The position numbers and the translations under genes are program-made. Below the pieces are notes generated by a model. It was given only the letters and a program-made list of their open reading frames with translations. It was not told the DNA's origin and did no database searches. From Peptoniphilus_B koenoeneniae (lineage in GTDB: Bacteria; Bacillota; Clostridia; Tissierellales; Peptoniphilaceae): DNA of 64,000 bases. The first letter of the stretch is position 1, and each line of letters starts with the position of its first letter. The DNA lies in contig NZ_JAUSTN010000004.1 of assembly GCF_030812875.1 (NCBI RefSeq), forward strand, positions 62,001 through 126,000, written 5' to 3'. Of the stretch, positions 35,114 through 44,800 are shown one piece after another.

Positions 35114-37021
35114 CTAATCTTCTATTCTTTTTGAATCTACTTCTTCTTGTAGATCTCTTACAAAATCATCAAACTTAACATCTTTTATTTCTTGACCATT
35201 TCTCTTTCTTACTGAAAGAAGACCTGATTCCATTTCTTGTTCACCTACAACTAACATATAATTAATTTTTTTAAGTTGAGCTTGGCGAATCTTATATCCA
35301 ACTTTTTCAGCTCTTTCGTCTATTTCAACTCTAAAGCCTTTTTCTTTAAATTTTTTCCTTAAATCTTCAGCATATTCATAAAATTTTTCAGAAACAGGAA
35401 TAATTTGAATTTGAACAGGACTTAACCAAAGAGGGAATTTTCCTGCAAAGTGTTCAATTAAAATACCCATAAATCTTTCAATAGATCCCAGCAAAGCCCT
35501 GTGAAGCATTACCGGTCTTGCCTTTTCGCCATTTTCATTAATATAGGAAAGTTCAAAGTTTTGAGGCATTTGGAAATCAAGTTGGATAGTTCCACATTGC
35601 CATGTTCTTCCTATAGCATCTTCAAGATGGAAATCTATTTTAGGACCGTAAAAGGCTCCGTCTCCTTCATTAATTTCATACTTAAGACCCTTTTCTTCAA
35701 GAGCGTCTTTTAAATTCTTTTCAGCAATGTTCCAATCTTCAATTTTTCCCATAAAATCGTCAGGTCTTGTAGAAAGTTCAATTTTATACTTAAAGCCGAA
35801 AGTTGAATAAAGAAGATCTGCAAGGTCTATCATTTTGAAAACTTCATCTTTTACTTGTGAAGGAAGACAATATACGTGAGCATCATCTTGAGTAAAAGTC
35901 CTTACTCTAAATAATCCGTGAAGAGCTCCTGAAAGTTCATGTCTATGAACTTGACCAAATTCAGAAAGTCTTATAGGAAGATCTCTGTAAGAATGAGTGT
36001 TTTCTTCATAAACAAGTATTGAACCTGGGCAGTTCATCGGTTTTACAGCATAGTCTTCATTATCTATTTTTGTAAAATACATATTGTCCTTATAGTGATC
36101 CCAGTGACCTGATCTGTGCCATAAAGCTTCATTTAAGATAATAGGAGTTTGAATTTCTCCATATCCTCTTTCAAGTAAAATATTTCTCCACCAGTTTAAA
36201 AGATTGTTTTTCAAAATCATACCGTGAGGTAAGAAGAATGGAAATCCAGGTCCTTCATCTCTCATTATAAATAAATCCAACTCTTTACCAATTTTCCTGT
36301 GATCTCTTTTTTCAGCTTCTTCTATTCTTTGAAGATATTCATCAAGTTGTTTTTTCTTCATGAAACTGATTCCATAGATTCTTTGAAGCATTTTATTGTC
36401 GGAATCTCCTCTCCAATATGCACCTGCAACGGAAAGAAGTTTTATAGCCTTTATAGATTTTATATTTTCAATGTGAGGTCCCTTGCAAAGGTCTACAAAA
36501 TCTCCAATTTTATAAATATAAACTTCTTCATCATCAAGATCTTTTATAAGTTCAACCTTATAATCTTGGCCTTCTTTTTCAAAATATTCAATAGCTTCTT
36601 GTCTTTTCATTTTTGAAGCTTCTACATCGTAAGCTTTTTTAACAATTTCAGCCATTTTTTCTTCAATTTTTTGTAAATCTTCCGGTGTTATTCTTTCTTC
36701 CAAGTCAATGTCATAATAAAAACCGTTGTCTATAGCAGGTCCTATAGCAAACTTTGTTTCAGGCCATAATTCTTTAATAGCATATGCCATAAGATGAGAG
36801 CTTGTATGCCAAAAAATCTTCTTACCTTCAATATCATCAAAAGTAACAATTTTAACATGGGCATCCTTTTCAACTAACTCTCCCATACCTAAAATTTCTC
36901 CATTAACAACAGCTCCTAGAGCATTTCTCTTTAAACCTTCAGAAATCTTTCCGGCTATGTCCATAACCTTAACCGGTCCGTCAAATTCAAGTTCTGAATT
37001 GTCAGGTAAATAAATCTTCAT
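35114..37021 (-). CDS. thrS: Threonyl-tRNA synthetase
   Basis: Charges tRNA-Thr and edits Ser-tRNA-Thr. 635 residues: TGS domain (1-60), the editing domain with HTSSH (near 72) and CKGPHIE, class II core with PMNCPGSI (zinc Cys), VRTFTQDDAHVY and the C-terminal anticodon domain from about 535. Complete. RBS AGGAGGAAAAGG precedes the ATG. Expression is controlled by the T-box leader upstream. Confidence 0.97.
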   Translation of the reverse strand: MKIYLPDNSELEFDGPVKVMDIAGKISEGLKRNALGAVVNGEILGMGELVEKDAHVKIVTFDDIEGKKIFWHTSSHLMAYAIKELWPETKFAIGPAIDNGFYYDIDLEERITPEDLQKIEEKMAEIVKKAYDVEASKMKRQEAIEYFEKEGQDYKVELIKDLDDEEVYIYKIGDFVDLCKGPHIENIKSIKAIKLLSVAGAYWRGDSDNKMLQRIYGISFMKKKQLDEYLQRIEEAEKRDHRKIGKELDLFIMRDEGPGFPFFLPHGMILKNNLLNWWRNILLERGYGEIQTPIILNEALWHRSGHWDHYKDNMYFTKIDNEDYAVKPMNCPGSILVYEENTHSYRDLPIRLSEFGQVHRHELSGALHGLFRVRTFTQDDAHVYCLPSQVKDEVFKMIDLADLLYSTFGFKYKIELSTRPDDFMGKIEDWNIAEKNLKDALEEKGLKYEINEGDGAFYGPKIDFHLEDAIGRTWQCGTIQLDFQMPQNFELSYINENGEKARPVMLHRALLGSIERFMGILIEHFAGKFPLWLSPVQIQIIPVSEKFYEYAEDLRKKFKEKGFRVEIDERAEKVGYKIRQAQLKKINYMLVVGEQEMESGLLSVRKRNGQEIKDVKFDDFVRDLQEEVDSKRIED

Positions 37022-37044
37022 CCTTTTCCTCCTAAATTAAAAAA

Positions 37045-37249
37045 TAAATAAAAAAAGCCATCATCCAAAAGGACGATGACCGTGGTTCCACCTTAATTAA
37101 ACTCTAAGAATTTATCGCATATCTTACGCCTTGCATTACCAAGGAGCTCCGGGTTAGTTTTCAAATAAATGAAATTTGAAGCATTCTCAGCCTTTCTTAG
37201 CTTCTCTCTGTCTAATTTCTTAGATATTTTACTCTTCCCTTCAACCAAT
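37045..37249 (-). ncRNA. T-box leader of thrS
   Basis: The minus strand carries the T-box sequence AAGGTGGAACCACGG (37095-37081). The competing terminator follows (GGTCATCGTCC, loop, GGATGATGGC, then seven T; 37082-37048). Upstream are a loop-E-like AGTA and the stem-I segments ACAGAGAG and GGCTGAGA. Uncharged tRNA-Thr would favour read-through. The specifier (an ACN codon, perhaps in AAAACTAACCC) could not be fixed by eye. Confidence 0.9.
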
Positions 37250-37255
37250 GGAGAT

Positions 37256-37284
37256 ATACTAACACATTTTTTATAATTTGTCAA
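37256..37284 (-). promoter_or_regulatory. Promoter of the thrS T-box transcript
   Basis: Minus strand: TTGACA (37284-37279), 17-bp spacer, TAGTAT (37261-37256). It begins 6 bp after the stop of the DUF6873-like gene. Confidence 0.75.
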
Positions 37285-37289
37285 ATTTT

Positions 37290-37970
37290 TTAAAAAACAC
37301 ACATGTCAAGGATCCCACCATAATCCACTAATTTTTCAGATAAAACTTGAGGCTTAAATTTTTCTAAAATCTCCTTAGAAGGATGATCCTTGTAGGGACC
37401 GCTTATAAAAAACTTATCTAAAACTTGTCCTGTGGCTCCGCCTATAAACCCATAATTATAATTTTTAAGCTCTATAAAACCTTTTTCAATTAAATATATA
37501 TTTGTAATATCTTTAAGCTTCTTGTAGATACCCATGTCTGAAGTAATTAAAAAATTTGAACCCAAAGCTAAATTACACTTTGTATAACCTTGGTTTACAT
37601 TAATTAAAGTATATCCATGCCTTTTATAATAATTTAAGATAATTTCATCTGTAAGCTCTAAATTATGAATAAAATAATTCGCAAAACTAAGACAATTAAG
37701 ACTTACATAGTCCCTATAAGTTGACCCGAAAGATTTAGAAGCCTTTATAACTTTTCTTTCTGGAAAAATCTCGCAGTAATAGTCATAATTATCCCTATCA
37801 ACTATAAGACTTCCGTCGGGAAATTTATGGACTAAAATATCTGGATGAGTGTTCAAGGGAAATGGAATGTTTTTATTCTCGCAAGTTTTTAAAACTTTAT
37901 AACCAAATTTTTTTAAATTTTTTTCAATATTTTCATCGGCTCTTTTATCTATTAAAACAATCTTTTTCAT
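37290..37970 (-). CDS. Conserved hypothetical protein (DUF6873/GME-fold-like)
   Basis: 226 residues with no membrane segment or signal. Motifs: VLIDKRADENIEKNLKKFG, THPDILVHK (HPD-H), NVNQGYTKCNLAL (Cys), GFIGGATGQV and VDYGGILDMC. The HPD/His/Cys arrangement recalls the guanidine-modifying (amidinotransferase/GME) fold, and I recall clostridial proteins of this kind as DUF6873; this was not tested. It overlaps the rRNA methylase gene by 4 bp. No function should be assigned from this alone. Confidence 0.6.
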   Translation of the reverse strand: MKKIVLIDKRADENIEKNLKKFGYKVLKTCENKNIPFPLNTHPDILVHKFPDGSLIVDRDNYDYYCEIFPERKVIKASKSFGSTYRDYVSLNCLSFANYFIHNLELTDEIILNYYKRHGYTLINVNQGYTKCNLALGSNFLITSDMGIYKKLKDITNIYLIEKGFIELKNYNYGFIGGATGQVLDKFFISGPYKDHPSKEILEKFKPQVLSEKLVDYGGILDMCVF

Positions 37971-38716
37971 TTAGTCATCTCATACATTAAAATTGATGCG
38001 GCAACATTGGCATTTAAAGAGTCCACTTGTCTACTAATGGGAATCACTATATTGTCGTCACTTAACTTCATAAGGTCCTCTCCTATACCGTGAGCTTCGT
38101 TTCCTATTATTAAAATTGTATTTTTTTCAAATTTATATTCCCTTGAAGAAGTAGAATTATTTAAACTTGTAGTTACAATTTTGAAATTATCCCTGTTTTT
38201 ATAGAGAATATCCCCGCCTACATCTTGATAAATTGGAATTCTAAAAATAGAAGCCATGGAAGATCTCACTGTTTTAGGATTATATAAATCAACTGTCTCT
38301 TTTGAGAGGATCACCCCATTAAGGTTAAAGGCATCGGCACTTCTTATTATGCCTCCTAAATTTCCCGGGTCTTTTATTCCGTCAAGATAAATATATTTTC
38401 CCTCTTTTTCTTTAAACTCTCTTTCAAATTTTTTGAAATATGCAATTATACCCTGAGAATTTACTGTTGAGCTTAAAGATGAAAAAAGACTTTTACTATA
38501 ATAGTCGTGAGAAATTTTTTCTATATCTTTTTTTAGATTCTCAAATTGTTTTTCCTCTTCAATGGCCATATAAATTGGTTTGTAAATTTTAAGGGCTTCT
38601 TCTAAAACAATAGGTCCTTCAACTAAAAAGATTTTTTCTTTATCTCTGTACTTTTTTTCCAATAAGGATTTATAAAATTTGAATTTATTATTTGAACTAC
38701 TTTTTATTAATGTCAT
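37967..38716 (-). CDS. TrmH/SpoU family RNA 2'-O-methyltransferase
   Basis: Knotted SPOUT methylase acting on rRNA or tRNA with SAM. 249 residues: an N-terminal L30e-like substrate domain (to about 90), then the SpoU core with DGIKDPGNLGGIIRSADAF (motif 1), IIGNEAHGIG (motif 2) and IPISRQVDSLNANVAASILMYE (motif 3, SAM site). RlmB-like or YsgA-like; the target nucleotide cannot be told. It overlaps the downstream hypothetical gene. Confidence 0.9.
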   Translation of the reverse strand: MTLIKSSSNNKFKFYKSLLEKKYRDKEKIFLVEGPIVLEEALKIYKPIYMAIEEEKQFENLKKDIEKISHDYYSKSLFSSLSSTVNSQGIIAYFKKFEREFKEKEGKYIYLDGIKDPGNLGGIIRSADAFNLNGVILSKETVDLYNPKTVRSSMASIFRIPIYQDVGGDILYKNRDNFKIVTTSLNNSTSSREYKFEKNTILIIGNEAHGIGEDLMKLSDDNIVIPISRQVDSLNANVAASILMYEMTK

Positions 38717-38891
38717 AAAAATATTATACCTTAAGAAATAAAATATTCAAAAATTAAAACTTTTTTCACTTTTTTATAAAAGTTCATTTTAAAGAAATAA
38801 ATACTTAAAAAACAACTTGTAATTTTTTGTAAAAATCTGATAAAATTAGGCGTAAGCTATTTTTATGAGAATCTTATTTTAGGAGGCTATT

Positions 38892-40211
38892 TTGAACCAA
38901 GGATTTTTAGAAAATCAATTTCACCTAAGTGAAAGAGGAACAAATGTAAGAACCGAAATTATGGCAGGTCTTACTACCTTTATGACTATGAGCTACATTC
39001 TAATTGTAAACCCCAGTCTACTTTCCCAAGCAGGCATGGACCAAGGAGGAGTATTTACAGCTACGATTGTATCCTCAATTATCGCAATTATATTAATGGC
39101 ATTTCTTGCCAACCTACCCTTTGCACTTGCTCCCGGTATGGGATTAAATGCATTTTTTGTTTTTACGGTAGTTTTACAAATGGGACATCCCTGGCAATAC
39201 GCTCTTACTGCAGTGTTTATTGAAGGTGTCCTTTTTTTATTGTTATCAATTTTTAAAGTTCGTGAAGCCCTTTTCGATGCTATACCTATAGTTTTAAAAA
39301 AGGCTGTTTCTGTAGGAATAGGACTTTTTATAGCCCTTATAGGTCTTTCTTCAGCAGGAATTGTTTCCTCAGGAGATGGAGTAATCTTAACTATGGGAAA
39401 TTTAATTTCAAAAAATTCTGCAGTATTTTTCTTTGGCCTAGTTTTAATGGCATTTTTAACTGCAAAAAATGTAAGAGGAGCCCTCTTATATGGAATAGTT
39501 GGATCCACAATTCTTGCCCTTATTTTAGGAGTAACAAGTTTCCCACAAGGCACAATTTTTTCTTTACCTCCAAGTTTAGGACCTGTTGCTTTTAAAATTC
39601 AATGGAATAATATTTTTACCCTTGAAATGTTCAGTGTAATGTTCACATTTTTATTTGTTGATATTTTTGACACTGTGGGAACTCTTACAGGAGTTGCAAC
39701 GAAAGCAAAACTTCTTGATGAAAATGGAAAACTTCCTAAAATAGGACAAGCTCTTTTGGCCGATGCAGTAGGTACTGCCTGTGGAGCTTTACTTGGAACA
39801 AGTACCGTAACAACTTTTGTAGAAAGTGCATCCGGTGTTGCTGATGGAGGAAGAACTGGACTTACTTCTCTCTCAACAGCATTTTTCTTTTTCCTTTCCC
39901 TATTTTTCTTCCCAATTATTTCCATTATACCTGGAGCTGCAACAGCACCTGCCCTTGTAATGGTTGGACTTTTTATGATGAGTCCTATAGTTGATATTAA
40001 TTTTGATGATTTCACTGAAAGTATTCCTGCCTTTTTAACAATTGCCATGATGCCTTTTGCCTACAGCATCGCAGAAGGAATCTCCTTCGGAATGATTTCA
40101 TATGTATTTTTAAAAGTTTTAACAGGAAAGCAAAAAGAAGTTTCACCCTTAATGTATCTTCTTGCTTTAGTCTTTATTTTAAGATATTTAAAACCCCTCT
40201 TCGGTTTTTAA
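38892..40211 (+). CDS. NCS2 family purine permease (AzgA/PbuG-like)
   Basis: Nucleobase importer for adenine, guanine or hypoxanthine. 439 residues and about 12-14 membrane segments; typical AzgA-type stretches EIMAGLTTFMTMSYI, GMGLNAFF, DIFDTVGTLTGV and GTSTVTTFVESASGVADGGRTGL. The start is TTG at 38892, fixed by AGGAGG at 38881. The upstream 175 bp holds a weak promoter (TTGTAA ... TAAAAT) but no purine riboswitch that I can recognise. Single-gene unit. Confidence 0.92.
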   Translation: MNQGFLENQFHLSERGTNVRTEIMAGLTTFMTMSYILIVNPSLLSQAGMDQGGVFTATIVSSIIAIILMAFLANLPFALAPGMGLNAFFVFTVVLQMGHPWQYALTAVFIEGVLFLLLSIFKVREALFDAIPIVLKKAVSVGIGLFIALIGLSSAGIVSSGDGVILTMGNLISKNSAVFFFGLVLMAFLTAKNVRGALLYGIVGSTILALILGVTSFPQGTIFSLPPSLGPVAFKIQWNNIFTLEMFSVMFTFLFVDIFDTVGTLTGVATKAKLLDENGKLPKIGQALLADAVGTACGALLGTSTVTTFVESASGVADGGRTGLTSLSTAFFFFLSLFFFPIISIIPGAATAPALVMVGLFMMSPIVDINFDDFTESIPAFLTIAMMPFAYSIAEGISFGMISYVFLKVLTGKQKEVSPLMYLLALVFILRYLKPLFGF

Positions 40212-40225
40212 ATTTAAGGTAAAAT

Positions 40226-40261
40226 AAAAACAGGCCGAATTTTTTCATCGGTCTGTTTTTA
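40226..40261 (+). terminator. Terminator after purine permease
   Basis: AAAAACAGGCCGA / TCGGTCTGTTTTT with one wobble; could also serve the minus-strand neighbour. Confidence 0.82.
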
Positions 40262-40304
40262 TTTGCCTAAAATAGGCATATATATGATTTAATTTGGAGA
40301 ATTA

Positions 40305-41108
40305 CTATTTTAACTGATCTATTATTTTTTCAGCTTCAGATTTATTAATTAAACTTTTATTTTTATTTATAACTATTGAATTAAGACTTTCTTCCTTATC
40401 TTTAAAAATTATTTTTTTATCTTTAATAAAAATCTCAGCTTTTTTGGAATCTTTTTCCAATTCCACTGAATACTTTTTTGCTTGCCACCTTACAGTAAAG
40501 CCCTTATCTTCAAAAAATTTTCTAAGATTTATTAAATTTTCAGAAAGGTCAATAACTTTTTCAGGACTTGTTTGTGGTGGGTCTGACCTTGTTGCAGTTT
40601 TATAAAAAACCAGAAATTCATTTTCTTTTTCTTTTAGAGGAACTTCCTTTCCTTGTAAGTCTAAAATTTTAAGTCCTTCTAAATTTAAAATCAGCCTTTG
40701 ACTCATGCCTCTACCACTTTTATCGTAAAAATCTATGTCCACTGCAAATTCATATTTTTCTTTTGAATTATATTTCACTATAAAATTCGGTGAAATTTGT
40801 GGTGGTTCGCTTAATAAAATAGGTGTGTCATTTTTATAATAAACATCAACCAAGTCACCTTTTTTTAGATTCATTTTTTTTACAAGAGAAGAAGTTTTTA
40901 AATCTACAAATCTAGTATTTTCTAAATGTAAAATATATTTTTGTCCTTCATTATCCTCTATTCTTGCACTTTTTGAATCTGCAGATAAAACTTTTGCGGA
41001 AATTTTTTCATAGGATTTGGTGATTTCTTCTTGTGAGTTTTTTTCTCCGGCAAAGACGTTAAGTCCTAGTATAAGCGTAAGTACAATGCAAAATATTGTT
41101 TTTTTCAT
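40305..41108 (-). CDS. Secreted hypothetical protein, stalk-like C-terminus
   Basis: 267 residues with a signal peptide (MKKTIFCIVLTLILGLNVFA). An OB-like part (about 30-95: KVLSADSKSARIEDNEGQK) and a beta-rich middle follow. The C-terminal piece (about 190-267: EDKGFTVRWQAKKYSVELEKD) resembles the copper-amine-oxidase-N/stalk module seen in the protein at 11394-12140. RBS AGGAGG. No catalytic motif. Surface or extracellular role, function unknown. It is the last host gene before the foreign island. Confidence 0.62.
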   Translation of the reverse strand: MKKTIFCIVLTLILGLNVFAGEKNSQEEITKSYEKISAKVLSADSKSARIEDNEGQKYILHLENTRFVDLKTSSLVKKMNLKKGDLVDVYYKNDTPILLSEPPQISPNFIVKYNSKEKYEFAVDIDFYDKSGRGMSQRLILNLEGLKILDLQGKEVPLKEKENEFLVFYKTATRSDPPQTSPEKVIDLSENLINLRKFFEDKGFTVRWQAKKYSVELEKDSKKAEIFIKDKKIIFKDKEESLNSIVINKNKSLINKSEAEKIIDQLK

Positions 41109-41227
41109 TTTTTCCTCCTTTATAAAAACAAAAAAGTTTAAATAATTTATCTTTAAATAAATTATACAAAACCCAGTGTAAAATTCTTGTTAAGAAAATA
41201 AAGAAAATTAAAAAAACAAAAAAAAAT

Positions 41228-41260
41228 AAGCCCCACAATTACCTGGTGGTCGTAAAACAG
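41228..41260 (+). repeat. Left terminal inverted repeat of the island
   Basis: AAGCCCCAC (41228-41236) and GGTGGTCGTAAAACAG (41245-41260). The latter matches 15 of 16 bases of the right end in inverted orientation; the former 8 of 9. Confidence 0.78.
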
Positions 41261-41314
41261 TAAAATCAAAAAATGGTGAAAACCTTGTGTTTTCAAGGGG
41301 CGACGTGACGAAAG

Positions 41315-41530
41315 TCACGCCGTTTCCTTTTTCATCAGCTCATTCAGAGGAATAAAGCCCAGTCCGTCGTACTTGATATGGATGTGCTGTGCCCGCTTGT
41401 GCCGATCACCTTTTTCGTAGTAGGTGATGCGGTTTTCAAGCTGCTGTTTTTTGTGTTGGAGCTGCGAGAACTTGCGTTCATTTTCCGCTTTCTCCGCTTC
41501 CAGTTGGGGTATGGTTTTCTGTTTTGCCAT
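41315..41530 (-). CDS. DUF3847-like small protein of integrative elements
   Basis: 71 residues from ATG 41530 (MAKQKTIPQLEAEK), chosen for its AGGAGGT site; the frame runs further upstream without homology. It is a helical, charged protein: KAENERKFSQLQHKKQQLENRI, then YYEKGDRHKRAQHIHIKYDGLGFIPLNELM. I recall this type as DUF3847, encoded beside relaxase genes in clostridial conjugative elements, where it may help DNA processing. Here the relaxase is missing. GC-rich codons mark it as imported. Confidence 0.7.
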   Translation of the reverse strand: MAKQKTIPQLEAEKAENERKFSQLQHKKQQLENRITYYEKGDRHKRAQHIHIKYDGLGFIPLNELMKKETA

Positions 41531-41617
41531 AGTACATGACCTCCTTGTTTTTGATGTGGGGATATAAAAAGACCGCCTACCGAAAGTCGGCAAACGGTCA
41601 TGGGTATATATACAAAA

Positions 41618-41811
41618 CTTTGTGAGTGGTGCTGTTTGCGTCAGCAAATTGCGCCACTCACAAAGCACGCAGGGATAGCCGCAAAGCGGCGCAAGGGGTG
41701 CAGCCCCTTGTACGGAACAACATGACGCAAAACAGCCCGGACTTCCAAGTGTCCGGGTTGTCTGCCTCGCAGAGCGCACGTATACAGGCGTCAGCCTGTA
41801 TAGAAGTGCGC
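41618..41811. repeat. Cluster of five hairpins, possible oriT or regulatory spacer
   Basis: Perfect 12-bp stem CTTTGTGAGTGG (41618-41629)/41654-41665 with inner TTTGC/GCAAA; GCCGC/GCGGC (about 41678-41690); AAGGGG/CCCCTT (41693-41709); CCCGGAC/GTCCGGG (41736-41757); TATACAGGC/GCCTGTATA (41781-41802) extended by GCGCAC/GTGCGC. It lies between the DUF3847-like and helicase genes. Such clustering is usual at transfer origins, but no relaxase is here to test that. Confidence 0.65.
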
Positions 41812-41836
41812 CCTTTGTTCCAAAGGGATTTTTGAC

Positions 41837-44800
41837 TTAATCAGCAATGTGCAAAATGCGTCTCACATATTCCTCATTGCCCAAAAAGTATTGCTCGATT
41901 AACTCCCAGCGCTCATCGTCATTCATGTCGGCAGAAAAGAATGCCGTGAGAAGTCGCTCGTTATTACGATGATGTTCTTGAATGCTTTGCAGCACACCAT
42001 TGGTATATTTTCCGCTTGTTGCCAGCCGCTCAAGTTTTTCAGGATCGTTAATACGAATAAATACTTCTGCTTTTTCTCCGCCTCGGATTTCATAGGTTGC
42101 CAGCCCAAGCAATTCCATAAAACGCAGCAATGGCATGATCTCAATTTGCTTATTTTGAACCAACGGGTAAAATCGGAAGAACGAATTATCTTCTGTATTA
42201 ACCACGCACTGCCCAATTTGGTGAATAAAGAAGTTGGGAAGTCGCGCGTATGCGGCACTGCTGACAAAATATCCTGTCTCGTCCGCTCCGGGCATTTTCC
42301 TACTACGAAGAACCCGGACACGGCTTCGACTCTGGCTGTATGCTGCATACTCATTTACGCTTTCGGTGAATATGTCAAGCAGCATGCCTGCTTTGTCATG
42401 AGGAATCACTTTTTCGCCAAGCATTTCAGCAAGTTCTGCTTCAAACTGCTTTCGAGAAAACTGCTTTGTCTCGCCGTTTTTATACTTCTCAAATATTTGC
42501 GTAATTGCAGTAATAACAGTCTCGACGCGCTGTGATACGGCAACATAGTCATCAGAGTAACGTATCTCTACTCTGACGCGCGGTGCAACAGTATAGTTTT
42601 TTCCACTCACGGAAATTCCCCGCTCAAAAAATTCCTTTTTGAACATGCCGAATGACCGGTCTGGGTAACAATTTTCCCAAATCCCCGCCATATCTACAAG
42701 GAAGGTTTTCCCAGAACTGTATACTGTAATATCGGATGCACGGCTCTGATTCTTTGTAGGAACAGTGCGAGGTGCAATGCCTTGCTGGAATGTGCAGTAT
42801 GATCCAAATAACTTCAAAAACTCATTTTCTATCTCGTGTGGAACATTGACATAGTTTTTTGAAAGCATTGCTTTGGGACGTACAATTAAAACGGGGAATG
42901 TGTATTTGTTGCTCAAGTCTTTTGAAAGAAGCAACAAGCCTGATTTTGTCCGATTTTCGACATCTTTTTCCTTAAAAAGGTACTCGAATGTTTCCGCCGA
43001 AATCAACAGATTCCGCCTTTTCTTTGCTCGTTGAATTGCACATATCTTTTTCAGCATTTCACGCAGCTGATACTGCCGCATTTCAGAAATTCCGTTTAAG
43101 GATCGAACATATCGAAGATCACTGGGAAAGTAGTCAATATGAGCTACACCTTGAATCTCAGTATTGCGGGCGGCTCTTCCGATTTCCTGAACATAATCAG
43201 ATAGTGTGCCGGTCGGGGCAAAGTGAATAACGTGTTTAATATCGCCAACATCGATACCCATGCCGAAGGCTTTGGTGCAGAACAGCCCCATAGCCGTTCC
43301 CGCCTTGTAGTCTCGCTCCACCATCTTGCGTTCCGCCGAAGGTATTTGCGCGTGGTATCTCCGAATCTTCACATGGTCTGTGGCATTAACCAGATTATAA
43401 ATCTGATCGACTTGACTCCGATAGGGAAAATAAGTAAGTACCTTCTCGCCTCTGGCAATATATTCACGCATTCTCTTCAATGTCAAATCCAGTTTGGCAT
43501 TTTCGATTCGTCCCTCAACTTCGGCGGGGTTATGGCGTTGAATATCGAAAGAAATATTACTTCGCTTTACATTCCCGAGATGGATAATAGTCTTTCCCAA
43601 ACCGAGTTCGTGAATTATATCATTTACAACATCGTCATCACCAGAATATACAGCCGTGGCTGTCAGACACAGTACGGGGAACGATAATCCATCACGAGCC
43701 GTCTGTTTCAAGAAATCGCCAAGGAACCAATAATCTGATCGAAAATCGCGTCCCCAACTTGTGACAGTATGGGCTTCGTCAATGACAACCATGCCTACTT
43801 GCCGACCGCCCAAAAACGATTGCAAATGAGTTGTCAATAGCAGCTCAGGGGCAAGGTATAGCAAGGACTTTTTTCCTGCATGTATCTGGTCGATAACATC
43901 ACTACGTTCCTCTATGCTCATGCTTGAGTTAATGCAGGCAGCAATAGAAATTCCTCGTTCACGTTGCAGTTGGTCAACCTGATCGTTCATAAGAGCTATC
44001 AGCGGGGATACGACAATCGTAACAAGATTGTACTTTTCGGCAAGATAGATCGCAGGAATCTGGAAAAGAATCGACTTTCCAGAACCAGTCGGTGCAGTTA
44101 TAAATATATTGCTGAATATATCTCCATCTTGGGCAGCTTCACACTGATCTACGATTTCAGCGATAATTTGCCCCTGGGTTATTATTTCTGTTTCCTGTGA
44201 ACGGTCGGGATCTTTGTAAAAGAGTAATGGTCGAAATTGAGCCGCATTGCCCCAGTACTTTTGAAGCACATGAACAAATTGGCTATCATTATACTCTATT
44301 TTTTCTTGATACAGCTCAAGTTCATCAAGAAATACTTCCAGATTAAGCAGATTTGCCGCACTAAAAATTGCGCTGGTTCGAGCAGAAAGGCTATCTCCGC
44401 TTTGTAAGAAAAGCGCAGATGAAAGCACACCATTGGTCATATTAAGACAATACTCCCAATCTTCTATGCTACCAACTTCAATATGCTTGATGTCATCTGT
44501 AAGCGGTTCTTTCTCTACCACACAGCCTTGCCAAAATGGAACGATTTCAATGCGTTCGTCATCGAGAGTAGCTGGTAAGAGTAACGCTTTTTCCTTCTTC
44601 AGCAGCTTAACATCTCCGTACATTTTGACGAGTTGGGCCAAGGGACTCCCAGCAGGAGGTTCATGCTCGGTCTGCCAATAATCAAAAAGCTTTTCAGCAT
44701 AACTGTATGGGAAATAGCAGGGAACCCAAGGTGAAAGGATATTATTTTCTATGACTACAATATTATCGATCTTCATACGGGGAAGGAGTTGTCTAATCGC

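Noticed and set aside
37093..37302. 69-codon open frame on the minus strand upstream of thrS
   Set aside because: It overlies the T-box leader and its promoter; the RNA structure explains the sequence and there is no ribosome site.
38717..38891. Purine riboswitch before the NCS2 permease
   Set aside because: The region is almost all A/T with no three-way-junction signature; only a weak promoter and the ribosome site are visible.
41344..41779. Longer N-terminal extension of the DUF3847-like protein and a second frame beneath it
   Set aside because: The extension crosses the hairpin cluster, lacks homology, and the internal ATG at 41530 has the AGGAGGT site.
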